This document shows positions 15,728 to 24,140 of a DNA stretch of 64,000 nucleotides, piece after piece. This stretch comes from Promicromonospora sukumoe 327MFSha3.1 (GTDB lineage Bacteria > Actinomycetota > Actinomycetes > Actinomycetales > Cellulomonadaceae), in contig NZ_ARQM01000012.1 in assembly GCF_000385135.1 (NCBI RefSeq), forward strand, positions 62,001 through 126,000, read 5' to 3'. The translations under genes and the position numbers were made by a program. How positions within the stretch are numbered: position 1 is the stretch's first letter; every line of letters begins with the position of its first letter. Under the pieces are notes generated by a model, which was not told the origin of the DNA, searched no databases, and worked only from the letters and a program-made list of their open reading frames with translations.

Positions 15728-18700
15728 CTACGTCGTCAGGAGCTCCAGCTGGGAGACGGCGCCTTCCTCCAGCAGCTCCAGGCGGACGGCGGTGAGCGGC
15801 ACCGGCTCGTCGAGCACGAACGGGCGCAGCTGGCCGGGCCAGGGCCAGTCCTCGCCGGAGCGCTCGTCGAGCACCCGGCCGTCGTCCGCGACCAGACGCC
15901 ACGCCGACGGCGGGGCCGAGCCGTCCGCGCCCGAGGTCAGCGTGTAGGCGCGCAGCACCGCACCCTGCGCGACGTCGGCGGCGGGCTGCCACTCCAGCGC
16001 GCCGTGGACGGCGGACGACATCGCGAGGTCGCCGTCGGTCAGGCTCGGCAGGGCGCCCTCGGCGCCGCGCCAGGACCCGGCAGCGCGCAGCCACGGCCGG
16101 GGGCTGTCGGCAGCGGCCTCCGCCCCGGCACCAGCACCAGCACCAGCACCAGCACCAGCACCGGCACCAACGGACGACGCCGACAACGAACCCGCCGACG
16201 CCCCCTCGCCCACGACGCCGTCAGGCACACCCCAGCCCGTCGGCACGTCCGACAGGGCGAACCGCAGGGTCGCTCCCCCGACCAGGTCGCCGTTGTCGAC
16301 CGACGGCTCGGCCACCACCCGGCCGGCCACAGCACCGGCACCAGCACCAGCACCAGCACCAGCACCAGCACCAGCACCAGCACCATCAACCTCCAGCCCC
16401 GCGACATACCACCGCTCGGCCGCGCCGGGCGCCTCGATCACGAGGTCGCCGTCGGGCCGGTGCACCACCGCGCGCTCGAAGAGCGGCGACGTGACCGCCC
16501 ACCGCGGCGACCCGATCTCCAGCGGGTACAGCCCGAGCGCGGCGAGGATGTACCAGGCCGACATCTCGCCGTTGTCCTCGTCGCCGTGGTACCCCTGGCC
16601 GATGTCGTTGCCGGTCCACAGCCGCGTCAGGATCTCGCGCACGACCTCCTGGGTGCGGTCCGGCCGCCCGGCGACCGACCACGTCCACGCGATGTGGTGC
16701 GACACCTGGTTCGACTGCCCGAGCTGGCCGAGGCGCACGTCGCGCGCCTCGAACATCTCGTGGATCGGGTTGCCGTACGAGCCGGGCTTGTCTGCCCGCT
16801 CGGGCGCCGCGAAGAACCGCTCCAGCAGCCGTTCGAGACCCTCGCGACCGCCGTGCAGGGCAACCAGCCCCGCGCCGTCGTGCACGGGGTGGAACAGGAA
16901 GTTCCACGCGTCCGACTCGGTGTAGTCGCCGCCCCACGCGTCCGGGTCGAACGGCGCCGGGTCGAACGCGCCGTCCCGGCCGCGGCCGCGGAAGAACCCG
17001 GTCGCGGCGTCGAAGAGGTGCACGTACCCGGCGGCGCTCTGCCGCAGGTAGGCGGCCTCGTCCCGCAGGGCCCGGCGGCGCTCGTCCGGGGTGCCCGGCG
17101 CGTCCGCGAGCGCCTGCGCCATCCGGGCCAGCCCGGCGTCGTTGATGTAGCCCTCCAGGCTCCACGACACCGACTCCTCGACGTCGCGCGGCACCCAGCC
17201 GTTGGTCAGCGCGAACTCCTGGCCCTTGCGGCCGACGCCGGAGCGGGTGGGCAGCGCCGTGGCGTTGCGCAGCCCGGCGTCGTAGGTGCCGAGCGGGTCG
17301 GGCAGGTCGACGCCGCGCAGGTACAGGTCGGCGAACGCGACGTCGGACGACGTGCCCGTCATCAGGTCGGCGTAGCCCGGCGACGACCAGCGGGCCACCC
17401 AGCCGCCCTCGCGGTACTGCTGCACGAACCCGTCCGCGAGCCGCGCCGCGACCTCGGGGTAGAGCAGCGCGTAGGCGGGCCAGCAGGTGCGGTAGGTGTC
17501 CCAGAACCCGTGGTTGACGAACATCTCGCCGGGCACCGCGGGGGCGCCGTCGAGCACGGGCGAGGCGTGCACGGGCGCGCCGTCCGCCCCGACCTCGGTG
17601 TAGGAGGACGGGTACAGGTTCAGCCGGTACAGGTTCGAGTAGAGCGTGACCTGCTGCTCCTCGGACGCGCCGTCGACGTCGAGCACGCCGAGGCGGTCCT
17701 CCCACTGCGCGCGGGCGGCGTCGGCGACCTCGTCGAGGGTGCCGGACACCTCGCGCTCCAGCGCGAGCCGGGCCAGGTCCTCGCTGATGTACGACGTCGC
17801 CACGCGCACCTCGACCGTGCGGCCCGCCTCGGCATCGCCTCCGGCGTCCAGCGCGACGGTCGCGTACGTCGCGTGGTCCCGCCCGCGGGCGGGGCCCGAG
17901 CGCAGCACCGGCGCGGAGATGCGGCCCACCACGTACATGCGGCTGCGGCCCACCGACAGGGGGCTGCCGTGGTCGCTCCAGCCGGTGAGCGTGCCGTCGT
18001 CGTGCACGGTGATCGACACGGGGGCGCCGTCCGCGCCGGAGTCGCCCACGGCGTCGAACACGAGGTGGCCCGTGCTCGCGCCGGGCGGGAAGGTGAAGCG
18101 CAGGACGCCGCCGTGGTCGGACGCCGCGACGGCCACGCGGGCGCCGCCGTCCAGCGCGACGTCGTAGCGGTGGGGGCGGGCGGTCTCGTCGTCGTGCGAG
18201 AAGCCGATCGAGCGGGCCGCCAGGCCCGCGTCGGGGACCTCGCCGCCGTCGGGCCCGGCGGGGACCAGGTGGAACGCGAGCTGGTCGCGGTCCCCCATCC
18301 AGGGGCTGGGCTCGTGCGAGATGCCGACGCCCTGGAGGCGCGGCCGGTTGTCCGGCCCGTTGTGCGCGGCCCAGGAGTAGAGCCAGCGCTCGGAGGCGCC
18401 GTCGGTCAGGGGCACCCACATGGTGAAGCCGTTGGGCACCGCGGCGGCGGGCACGTTGTTGCCGCGCGAGTACTCGCCCGAGGAGTGCGTGCCCCGGCGC
18501 GTGTCCACGAGGTCGGTGCGGCCGGTCACCACGCGCTCGGCGCGCGGCCCCACGCTCACGGTGTCGAGCCAGACCTCGCTCACCCCGCCGTCCGGCGCGG
18601 CGGTCACGACGGCGACGGCGGTCACGCGGCGGCCCGGCAGCGCCTGCGCCACGGGGCCCAGGTCCACGCGCACGAGGTTCCAGTGGTCCGGTACCAGGAT

Positions 18701-18946
18701 GCGCGCCTCCCCCTGGCCGAGGGCGGTCGCGAGCATGCCGTGCTGGTCGCGCAGCGCGCGCCCGGACTCGGTCTGCGAGAGCCAGGTGCCGTCGTCGAGC
18801 CGCAGGTCGAGGGCCACGTAGGTGGAGCGGTAGGTGAGCTTCTCGTCGAGCACGGGCAGGACGGCGTAGCGCAGCTCGGCGCCGGCCTCCAGCGGCACGT
18901 CCAGGCCGTCGAGCAGCACGGTGCGGTCCGCGCCGTGGTGTCGCAC
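15728..18946 (-). CDS. GH92 alpha-mannosidase with Ala-Gly repeat tracts
   Basis: A GH92 exo-alpha-mannosidase of at least 1072 residues. Landmarks are GFWDTYRTCWPAYALLYPEVAARLADGF, TSSDVAFADLYLRG, YGNPIHEMFEARD, QSNQVSHHIAW and the catalytic block YHGDEDNGEMSAWY. It would remove alpha-1,2-linked (or similar) mannose using calcium. The C-terminal domain holds two pure Ala-Gly tracts and ends in a beta-sandwich-like region. The annotated GTG at 18946 lacks a ribosome binding site. The frame is open upstream, and GAAGAAAGG stands 8 bases before an in-frame ATT, so the true start may lie about 32 codons earlier. I see no signal peptide in the current start. A sugar-binding lipoprotein gene lies upstream on the same strand. 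Confidence 0.88.
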   Translation of the reverse strand: MRHHGADRTVLLDGLDVPLEAGAELRYAVLPVLDEKLTYRSTYVALDLRLDDGTWLSQTESGRALRDQHGMLATALGQGEARILVPDHWNLVRVDLGPVAQALPGRRVTAVAVVTAAPDGGVSEVWLDTVSVGPRAERVVTGRTDLVDTRRGTHSSGEYSRGNNVPAAAVPNGFTMWVPLTDGASERWLYSWAAHNGPDNRPRLQGVGISHEPSPWMGDRDQLAFHLVPAGPDGGEVPDAGLAARSIGFSHDDETARPHRYDVALDGGARVAVAASDHGGVLRFTFPPGASTGHLVFDAVGDSGADGAPVSITVHDDGTLTGWSDHGSPLSVGRSRMYVVGRISAPVLRSGPARGRDHATYATVALDAGGDAEAGRTVEVRVATSYISEDLARLALEREVSGTLDEVADAARAQWEDRLGVLDVDGASEEQQVTLYSNLYRLNLYPSSYTEVGADGAPVHASPVLDGAPAVPGEMFVNHGFWDTYRTCWPAYALLYPEVAARLADGFVQQYREGGWVARWSSPGYADLMTGTSSDVAFADLYLRGVDLPDPLGTYDAGLRNATALPTRSGVGRKGQEFALTNGWVPRDVEESVSWSLEGYINDAGLARMAQALADAPGTPDERRRALRDEAAYLRQSAAGYVHLFDAATGFFRGRGRDGAFDPAPFDPDAWGGDYTESDAWNFLFHPVHDGAGLVALHGGREGLERLLERFFAAPERADKPGSYGNPIHEMFEARDVRLGQLGQSNQVSHHIAWTWSVAGRPDRTQEVVREILTRLWTGNDIGQGYHGDEDNGEMSAWYILAALGLYPLEIGSPRWAVTSPLFERAVVHRPDGDLVIEAPGAAERWYVAGLEVDGAGAGAGAGAGAGAGAGAVAGRVVAEPSVDNGDLVGGATLRFALSDVPTGWGVPDGVVGEGASAGSLSASSVGAGAGAGAGAGAGAGAEAAADSPRPWLRAAGSWRGAEGALPSLTDGDLAMSSAVHGALEWQPAADVAQGAVLRAYTLTSGADGSAPPSAWRLVADDGRVLDERSGEDWPWPGQLRPFVLDEPVPLTAVRLELLEEGAVSQLELLTT
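16121..16172. repeat. Intragenic CCAGCA repeat coding Ala-Gly tract 2
   Basis: Six-base CCAGCA units repeated in frame within the GH92 gene encode about nine consecutive Ala-Gly pairs near the C-terminus. The repeat is nearly pure at the DNA level and so should be prone to slippage, changing linker length in steps of two residues. Confidence 0.85.
16328..16386. repeat. Intragenic CCAGCA repeat coding Ala-Gly tract 1
   Basis: A second, longer CCAGCA tract about 160 bases from the first, encoding about ten Ala-Gly pairs inside what is normally a continuous C-terminal GH92 beta domain, between YVAGLEVDG and RVVAEPSVDNG. Same unit and same reading phase as the other tract, which suggests a shared origin. 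Confidence 0.85.
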
Positions 18947-19104
18947 CAGGTGGGCGTTCTCGCTGGTCAGGCCGGCGCCGGGGCGGCCGGCGGGGACGTG
19001 TGCGGGCCCGGAGGGCGCGGCGACGTCGGTGTCGTGACGAATTGCAGTAGGCCTTTCTTCGCGGGCGGGGACCGCCCTGGTGTCGTACGGCTACGCGGGT
19101 GCGG

Positions 19105-20391
19105 TCATTGGTCGGCGAGCAGCTTGTTGCACTCGTCGACCGCCGCGTCGAGGGCGTCCTGCGAGGTCAGGTCCCCGGCGATGGCCGCCGCGAACTGCTG
19201 GTTGATGATGGTGGTCATCTCCTCGCTGACCTCGACCGGCTGGAGCACCCGTGCCGTGGTGAGGTTGCTGAACGCGATGGCCTTGGCGTCGCCCTGGGGC
19301 GAGCCGTCGCTCTGCGACAGGTCCGGGTTCTCCTGCGAGGACGCCGTGGACGGGAAGACGCCGGGCACCTCGGCGGAGAACGCCTCCTGGTTGGCGGCGT
19401 TCGTGACGAACCGGGCCAGGGCCACCGCCGTGGGCAGGTTCGTCGACTTGTTCGAGACGGACAGGCCCTGGACGTACAGCGGGGTGTCGCCCATGTACGG
19501 CGAGGACGCGATCTTGCCCTCCAGCGACGGGTTGTTCGCCACGGCGCTGTTGATGAAGTTGCCGCCGCCGGTCGACCAGGCCACCTTGCCGTCGGTGAAG
19601 AGCTGGCCGTTGCCGAGGTAGGCGTCGGTGAGCACGTCGTCCGGCAGGAGACCGTCGGCATAGGCGCCCCGGTAGACGTCCAGGAGCTGCGCCGCCTGCG
19701 GCGTGTTGAACGTGAACTCGGTGCCGTCGTCGGACAGCACGGGGATGCCGGCCGCGGCGAGGTCGCCCAGGCCGGGCTTGCGGCTCATGAGGTAGCCGCC
19801 GGTCGCGTCGTGCATGGTGCGGGCCTGCGCGACCAGCTCGTCGAGGGTGGTCGGCGGGTTCGCCGGGTCGAGCCCGGCTTCCGCGAACAGCTCGGTGTTC
19901 CAGTAGTTCACGTCCGTGGTCAGGTACCAGGGGAACCCGTACGTGCCCTCGAGACCCGCGTACCGGTAGGCCGCGAGCGCCCCGGGCACGTAGGTCTCCG
20001 CCAGGGTGTCGTCGACGGTGGTGACGTCGGTGAGCAGGCCCTCGCGCGCGAGGGACAGGGCGAAGTCCGGCGGCAGGTTCGTGACGTCGGGCAGCTCGCC
20101 CGCCGCCGCCTGCTCCAGCACCTTCTCCGAGTAGTTGTCGCCGGGCTGGTCGAGCCAGGTGACCTCGGTGCCCGGGTACTGCCTCTCGAAGGCGGCGATC
20201 AGGCCCTCGACGTACTCGGTGTAGCGGGGCTGGAGCGCCCACGTCTGGAGCGTGACCGCGCCGGTCACGTCGCTCGTCGCGTCCGCCCCGCCGTCCGGGT
20301 CCGTGGTGTCCGTGCCGTCGAGGCCGCAGCCGCTGAGCGCGGCCAGCATGGTCAGGGCGACTCCCGCGGCCCCGATCCTGGTGATGCTCAT
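19105..20391 (-). CDS. ABC sugar-binding lipoprotein, orphan
   Basis: A 428-residue extracellular solute-binding protein (family 1). The signal peptide ends in the lipobox LSGC with Cys22 as lipid anchor. Landmarks are QTWALQPRYTEYVEGLIAAFERQYPGTEVTWL, DVTNLPPDFALSLAREG, NYWNTELFAEAGLDPANPPTTLDELVAQA and GKVAWSTGGGNF, all typical of carbohydrate-binding receptors. The ATG at 20391 has AAGGA at proper spacing. No permease or ATPase gene is adjacent, which is unusual; GH92 lies downstream and GH38 upstream, so the ligand may be mannose or a mannose-containing oligosaccharide handled by transporter parts encoded elsewhere. Confidence 0.9.
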   Translation of the reverse strand: MSITRIGAAGVALTMLAALSGCGLDGTDTTDPDGGADATSDVTGAVTLQTWALQPRYTEYVEGLIAAFERQYPGTEVTWLDQPGDNYSEKVLEQAAAGELPDVTNLPPDFALSLAREGLLTDVTTVDDTLAETYVPGALAAYRYAGLEGTYGFPWYLTTDVNYWNTELFAEAGLDPANPPTTLDELVAQARTMHDATGGYLMSRKPGLGDLAAAGIPVLSDDGTEFTFNTPQAAQLLDVYRGAYADGLLPDDVLTDAYLGNGQLFTDGKVAWSTGGGNFINSAVANNPSLEGKIASSPYMGDTPLYVQGLSVSNKSTNLPTAVALARFVTNAANQEAFSAEVPGVFPSTASSQENPDLSQSDGSPQGDAKAIAFSNLTTARVLQPVEVSEEMTTIINQQFAAAIAGDLTSQDALDAAVDECNKLLADQ

Positions 20392-20461
20392 GACAGTCCT
20401 TCCGGCAGAGGCTTCGTCGCGTCCGGGGATCTGCGGTGTGCGTGTGGCCGCCACCGCACGA

Positions 20462-20475
20462 CGAGAGCGCTTCGG
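20462..20475. promoter_or_regulatory. Candidate LacI-family operator
   Basis: CGAGAGCGCTTCGG contains the AGCGCT core with partially symmetric flanks, as in operators of LacI-type sugar regulators. It lies between the predicted -10 of the sugar-binding lipoprotein gene and its start codon, a blocking position. No regulator gene is adjacent. Confidence 0.45.
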
Positions 20476-20486
20476 CGAGGACCAAA

Positions 20487-20515
20487 GAGTCTTCGCCGGT
20501 TCCCTCCGGTGTCAA
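20487..20515 (-). promoter_or_regulatory. Promoter of the sugar-binding lipoprotein
   Basis: TTGACA (minus strand, 20515-20510) is followed 17 bases later by AGACTC (20492-20487), a weak -10. The -35 is a perfect consensus. The candidate LacI-type operator lies just downstream. Confidence 0.5.
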
Positions 20516-20530
20516 GACCGGAACGGACCC

Positions 20531-20574
20531 GTGTCAGACCTACAGGTCACCGGGGTGACCTGTAGGTCTGACAC
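20531..20574. repeat. GTGTCAGAC-family palindrome, copy 2
   Basis: Arms 20531-20551 and 20554-20574 are 21 bases each and perfectly complementary, with ends GTGTCAGAC/GTCTGACAC and the core CAGGTCACC/GGTGACCTG. It starts 9 bases after the GH38 stop codon and precedes the promoter of the lipoprotein gene, so it probably terminates GH38 transcription. Confidence 0.85.
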
Positions 20575-20582
20575 GCCGTGGG

Positions 20583-23500
20583 CTAGGCCAGGGTGAAGCG
20601 CAGCGTGCGCACCTCGAACGGGCTGAGCTCGAGCGTCACCGTGCCGTCGGCCGTCAGGCCGTCGACGACGCCGCCGTCCAGGTCGTCCTCGATGAGGGTG
20701 ACCGTCCGGGCGCCGGCCACCGGGGCCGCCACCGTGACCGTGCCCGCCGTGCGACGACCCTGCGCCTCGTACACCCGCACCACGAGGTCACCCGACCGGT
20801 CGTCGGCGAGCTTGACCGAGGACAGCGTCACGCCGCCGCCCACGTGCACCAGCGGCTCGAACCCGGCCGCGCCGCGCAGCTCCCGCGGACGCGCGCCGAA
20901 CGTGGCGCCCACCTCGGTCGCCACGGCGGTGTCCGCGCCGACGACCAGGCCGTACCGGTGGGTCTGGAGGCCCTGGTCGGTCTCCGGGTCGGGGAACCGC
21001 GGCGCACGCAGCAGCGAGAGCCGCACCGTCGTGGTCACCTCCGGGATGCCCGGCGCAGGCGCCACGCCCTGGTCGGACACCTCGCGCGTGACGTCGTACG
21101 CATAGGACGAGTCGTTGACGAACCCGACGCCGAAGCCCGGCTCCTCCGCGAGCACCCACCGGTGCATCGACGTCTCGAACTTGGCGGACTCCCAGCTCGT
21201 GTTGGTGTGCGTGACCCGCTTGTGGAAGCCGAACTGGGTCTCGGCCGCCACGTGCTCGGCCCGCACGTCGAGCGGGAAGGTGACCTTGAGGAACTTCTCG
21301 GTCTCGTGCCAGTCGGTGCGCAGGTCGACCTCGAGCGTCCGGCTGCCCGGCGCGAGCGTGATCACCTGCTCCAGGCTGGAGGCCGAGAACTGGCGGTGCA
21401 CCGTCACGACGGCCACGCCGTCCGCCACCGCCGCGGTCACCTTCTGCGCCTCGCGCAGGTCGGTCACCGAGTTGCGGTAGAACCGGTCGACGTCCCAGGC
21501 GTCCCACTTGTTCGGGAAGTCCTGGTGCAGCTGCAGCACGTTCGCCTCGCGGCCCGGCGCCACCGCGTCCCGGCCGGTGGCCAGGTCGACGGCGGACGTG
21601 ACGTGGCCCGCGGCGTCCAGCGTGATCCGGACCAGGTCGTTGGCGAGCACGTAGCCGCCGTCGGGCAGCTCCGTGACCGTGCTGGCCGCGGCGGCCGGGG
21701 CGGACGCCGCGGCCACGCCCAGCGCGGGCACCCCCGCCTGCGCGAACACCGCGGGGTTGGCCCGCAGCGCCACGTCCCCCTCGCCGACCAGCGCCCGCAG
21801 GGAGCGGTCGATGATGGCCTGCACGCCCTCGGTGATCGCCGCGTGCTGGGCGACGGCCTCGCGGTGCACCCAGGCGATCGAGGTGCCGGGCAGGATGTCG
21901 TGGAACTGCAGCAGCAGCACCTGCTGCCACAGGGCGTCCAGCTCCTCGTAGGGGTAGTCCGCCCCGGTCCGGGCGGACGCCGTGGCCGCCCAGGCCTCGG
22001 CCTCGACCAGGAGCTGCTCGTTGCGGCGGTTGCCCTGCTTGGTCTTGTGCTGCGACGTCAGCGTGGCCCGGTGCAGCTCCAGGTAGAGCTCGCCCACCCA
22101 GACAGCGCTGTCATCCGTGCCGGACGCGAGCAGCTCCCCGCGAGCGCGCTCGAAGAACGCGTCCGGGTGCTCCCAGCGCACCTTGGCGCTGCCCTCGAGG
22201 TTCGCGAGCCGCTTGGCGCGGCCGGTCATCTCGCGGGTGGTGCCGCCGCCGCCGTCGCCGTAGCCGACGGGCGCGATCGAGCCCGTGGCGCGCCGCGACT
22301 CGCGGAACTGGCGGGTCGCCTTGCCGAGCTCCTCGCCCGAGAGCTGCGAGTTGTAGGTGTCCATCGGCGGGAAGTGCGTCAGCACGCGCGACCCGTCGAT
22401 GCCCTCCCACCAGAACGTGTGGTGGGGAAAGACGTTGACCTGGTTCCAGGAGATCTTCTGCGTGAAGAACCAGTCGAACCCGGCGCGGCGGACGAGCTGC
22501 GGCAGGGCCGGCGAGTAGCCGAACGAGTCGGGCAGCCACACGCCGTGCGATCGGATGCCGAACTCCCGCTCGAAGAACCGCTGCGCCTGCGAGAACTGGC
22601 GCGTCAGCGCCTCGCCCGACGGCATCACGGTGTCGGACTCGACCCACATGCCGCCCAGCGGCAGGAACCGGCCCTTGGCCACGGCCTCCTTGATCCGCTC
22701 CCACACCTCGGGGCGGTGCTCCTTGACCCAGGCGTACTGCTGCGCGGACGACATGCCGTAGACGAAGTCGTCGGTGCGCTCGATCAGGTCGGTCATGGAC
22801 GACGTCGTGCGCGCGACCTTGCGGATCGTCTCACGCACCGGCCACAGCCAGGCGGAGTCGATGTGCGCGTGCCCGACGGCGGAGATCTCGTGGGCGCTGC
22901 CCTCGGCGGGGCTGGCGAGCACGTCGGCGAGCGCCGCCCGGGCCGCCGCCGCGGTCTCGGGGATGCGCTGCAGGTCGAGCAGGTCGAGGGCGTCGTCGAG
23001 CGCCTGGAGCACGCGCATGCGGCGCGGGCCGGTGGGCAGCTCGGCCTGGAGCTCCAGCAGCACCTCGACGTCGAGCGCGAGGTCGTACACCTCGGACTCG
23101 AAGACCGCGAGGTCGATGCGCCGGGTCGTGTACAGCGGGTCCGGCGACGACGTCGTGGTGTCGCCCTCGGTGGTGCGCTCGAACACGTTGTGCCCCAGGA
23201 GCACGGGGTTGGACGCCGCCTCCAGGAACAGCTCGACCCGCTCGCCGCCGGCCGCGGCGTCGGACACGACGACGTGCTGGTTGCGGGGGTTGATGGACTT
23301 CACCGGGCTGCCGTCGGGCCGGTAGACGAGGGCCTCGGCCTGGAAGCCGGTGCGGTCCACGTCGAAGCCGAGGTCGACCACGGCCTCGACGGTGCGTCCG
23401 GCCCACTCGGCGGGCACGGTGCCCGTCAGCCGGAACCAGGTGGTGCCCCAGGCCGGGCCCCACGGGGTGCCCACCTCGTACGGCTCCATCGCGAGGGCGA

Positions 23501-23645
23501 GCCCCTCGGCCGGCGGGATCGGCTCCCCCGGCAGGGCGTGCCACTCGACGTCGAGCGGGACCGACGTCTCGTGCACCGCCGGCCAGATCCTTTCGGTCAG
23601 GACCCGGTGCGCGCGCCCGGTGGTCAGTGTGATGTCGTCGTGCAT
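20583..23645 (-). CDS. GH38 alpha-mannosidase
   Basis: A 1020-residue GH38 enzyme of the cytoplasmic or lysosomal-like bacterial type. The zinc-binding and catalytic blocks are visible: GHAHIDSAWLWPVRETIRK (His and Asp ligands), GMWVESDTVMPSGEALTRQ, the nucleophile region HGVWLPDSFGYSPALPQL, the helical middle domain QVLLLQFHDILPGTSI, and the C-terminal beta domains. No signal peptide is present, so it acts inside the cell on imported manno-oligosaccharides. The ATG has GGGGAGG upstream. It is transcribed toward the sugar-binding lipoprotein and GH92 genes but is separated from them by a palindromic terminator and a promoter. Confidence 0.92.
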   Translation of the reverse strand: MHDDITLTTGRAHRVLTERIWPAVHETSVPLDVEWHALPGEPIPPAEGLALAMEPYEVGTPWGPAWGTTWFRLTGTVPAEWAGRTVEAVVDLGFDVDRTGFQAEALVYRPDGSPVKSINPRNQHVVVSDAAAGGERVELFLEAASNPVLLGHNVFERTTEGDTTTSSPDPLYTTRRIDLAVFESEVYDLALDVEVLLELQAELPTGPRRMRVLQALDDALDLLDLQRIPETAAAARAALADVLASPAEGSAHEISAVGHAHIDSAWLWPVRETIRKVARTTSSMTDLIERTDDFVYGMSSAQQYAWVKEHRPEVWERIKEAVAKGRFLPLGGMWVESDTVMPSGEALTRQFSQAQRFFEREFGIRSHGVWLPDSFGYSPALPQLVRRAGFDWFFTQKISWNQVNVFPHHTFWWEGIDGSRVLTHFPPMDTYNSQLSGEELGKATRQFRESRRATGSIAPVGYGDGGGGTTREMTGRAKRLANLEGSAKVRWEHPDAFFERARGELLASGTDDSAVWVGELYLELHRATLTSQHKTKQGNRRNEQLLVEAEAWAATASARTGADYPYEELDALWQQVLLLQFHDILPGTSIAWVHREAVAQHAAITEGVQAIIDRSLRALVGEGDVALRANPAVFAQAGVPALGVAAASAPAAAASTVTELPDGGYVLANDLVRITLDAAGHVTSAVDLATGRDAVAPGREANVLQLHQDFPNKWDAWDVDRFYRNSVTDLREAQKVTAAVADGVAVVTVHRQFSASSLEQVITLAPGSRTLEVDLRTDWHETEKFLKVTFPLDVRAEHVAAETQFGFHKRVTHTNTSWESAKFETSMHRWVLAEEPGFGVGFVNDSSYAYDVTREVSDQGVAPAPGIPEVTTTVRLSLLRAPRFPDPETDQGLQTHRYGLVVGADTAVATEVGATFGARPRELRGAAGFEPLVHVGGGVTLSSVKLADDRSGDLVVRVYEAQGRRTAGTVTVAAPVAGARTVTLIEDDLDGGVVDGLTADGTVTLELSPFEVRTLRFTLA

Positions 23646-23660
23646 CGAAAGGGCCTCCCC

Positions 23661-23688
23661 TGTTTCACCGTTGAACGCACGCAGGCTA
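23661..23688 (-). promoter_or_regulatory. Candidate promoter and operator of GH38
   Basis: TAGCCT on the minus strand (23688-23683) could be the -10. Just downstream TGTTTCACCGTTGAACG (23661-23677, plus-strand reading) is a partial inverted repeat. The divergent DUF1844 gene starts 75 bases away. Both assignments are weak. Confidence 0.3.
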
Positions 23689-23762
23689 ACCCAGACTCCG
23701 GCCGCCGTCCGGAGGTGTTCGGTGGGCGTCCGCACCCCCGGGGGGATGAAAGGATGGTGCCC

Positions 23763-24140
23763 ATGAGCACGAGCGACGAGACGACCACCGGATACGACGC
23801 CCCGGTGGGCTCCGACCAGGCCACGCGGGACATCGCGGAGGTCGCCGCGGTCGAGGTCATCACGACCGCCGCCGTCCACCTGATGAGCGCCGCGGCGGTC
23901 AAGTGCGGCCTGGCCGAGGGCGACGACGCCGAGGAGCTCAAGGACCTCGACGAGGCGCGCAAGCTGATCACGGCGCTGGCCGCGCTGGTCGTCGCGAGCG
24001 CCCCCGACATCGGCAACCAGCACGCCCGCTCGCTGCGCGACGGGCTGCGCAGCCTGCAGCTCGCGTTCCGCGAGGCGTCGGTGATCCCCGACGCCCCGGG
24101 CGAGGGCCCGGGCGAGAAGTACACGGGCTCCGTCGTCTGA
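23763..24140 (+). CDS. DUF1844 domain protein
   Basis: A 125-residue protein of the DUF1844 family. The family core is clear: AVHLMSAAAVKCGLAEGDDAEELKDLDEARKLITALAALV, then LRDGLRSLQLAFREASVIPD and the C-terminal GEGPGEKYTG. These small soluble proteins are widespread in actinobacteria and are often found near infC-rpmI-rplT, but their function is unknown. Here the gene heads an operon with a membrane coiled-coil protein and a lipoprotein protease, and no translation genes are near. The ATG at 23763 has AAAGGA upstream; another ATG four codons earlier is less well placed. Confidence 0.88.
   Translation: MSTSDETTTGYDAPVGSDQATRDIAEVAAVEVITTAAVHLMSAAAVKCGLAEGDDAEELKDLDEARKLITALAALVVASAPDIGNQHARSLRDGLRSLQLAFREASVIPDAPGEGPGEKYTGSVV

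Noticed and set aside
16121-16386. CCAGCA repeats considered as a CRISPR-like array
   Set aside because: The units are 6 bases, tandem, without spacers, and lie inside the coding frame of GH92. No cas genes are present.
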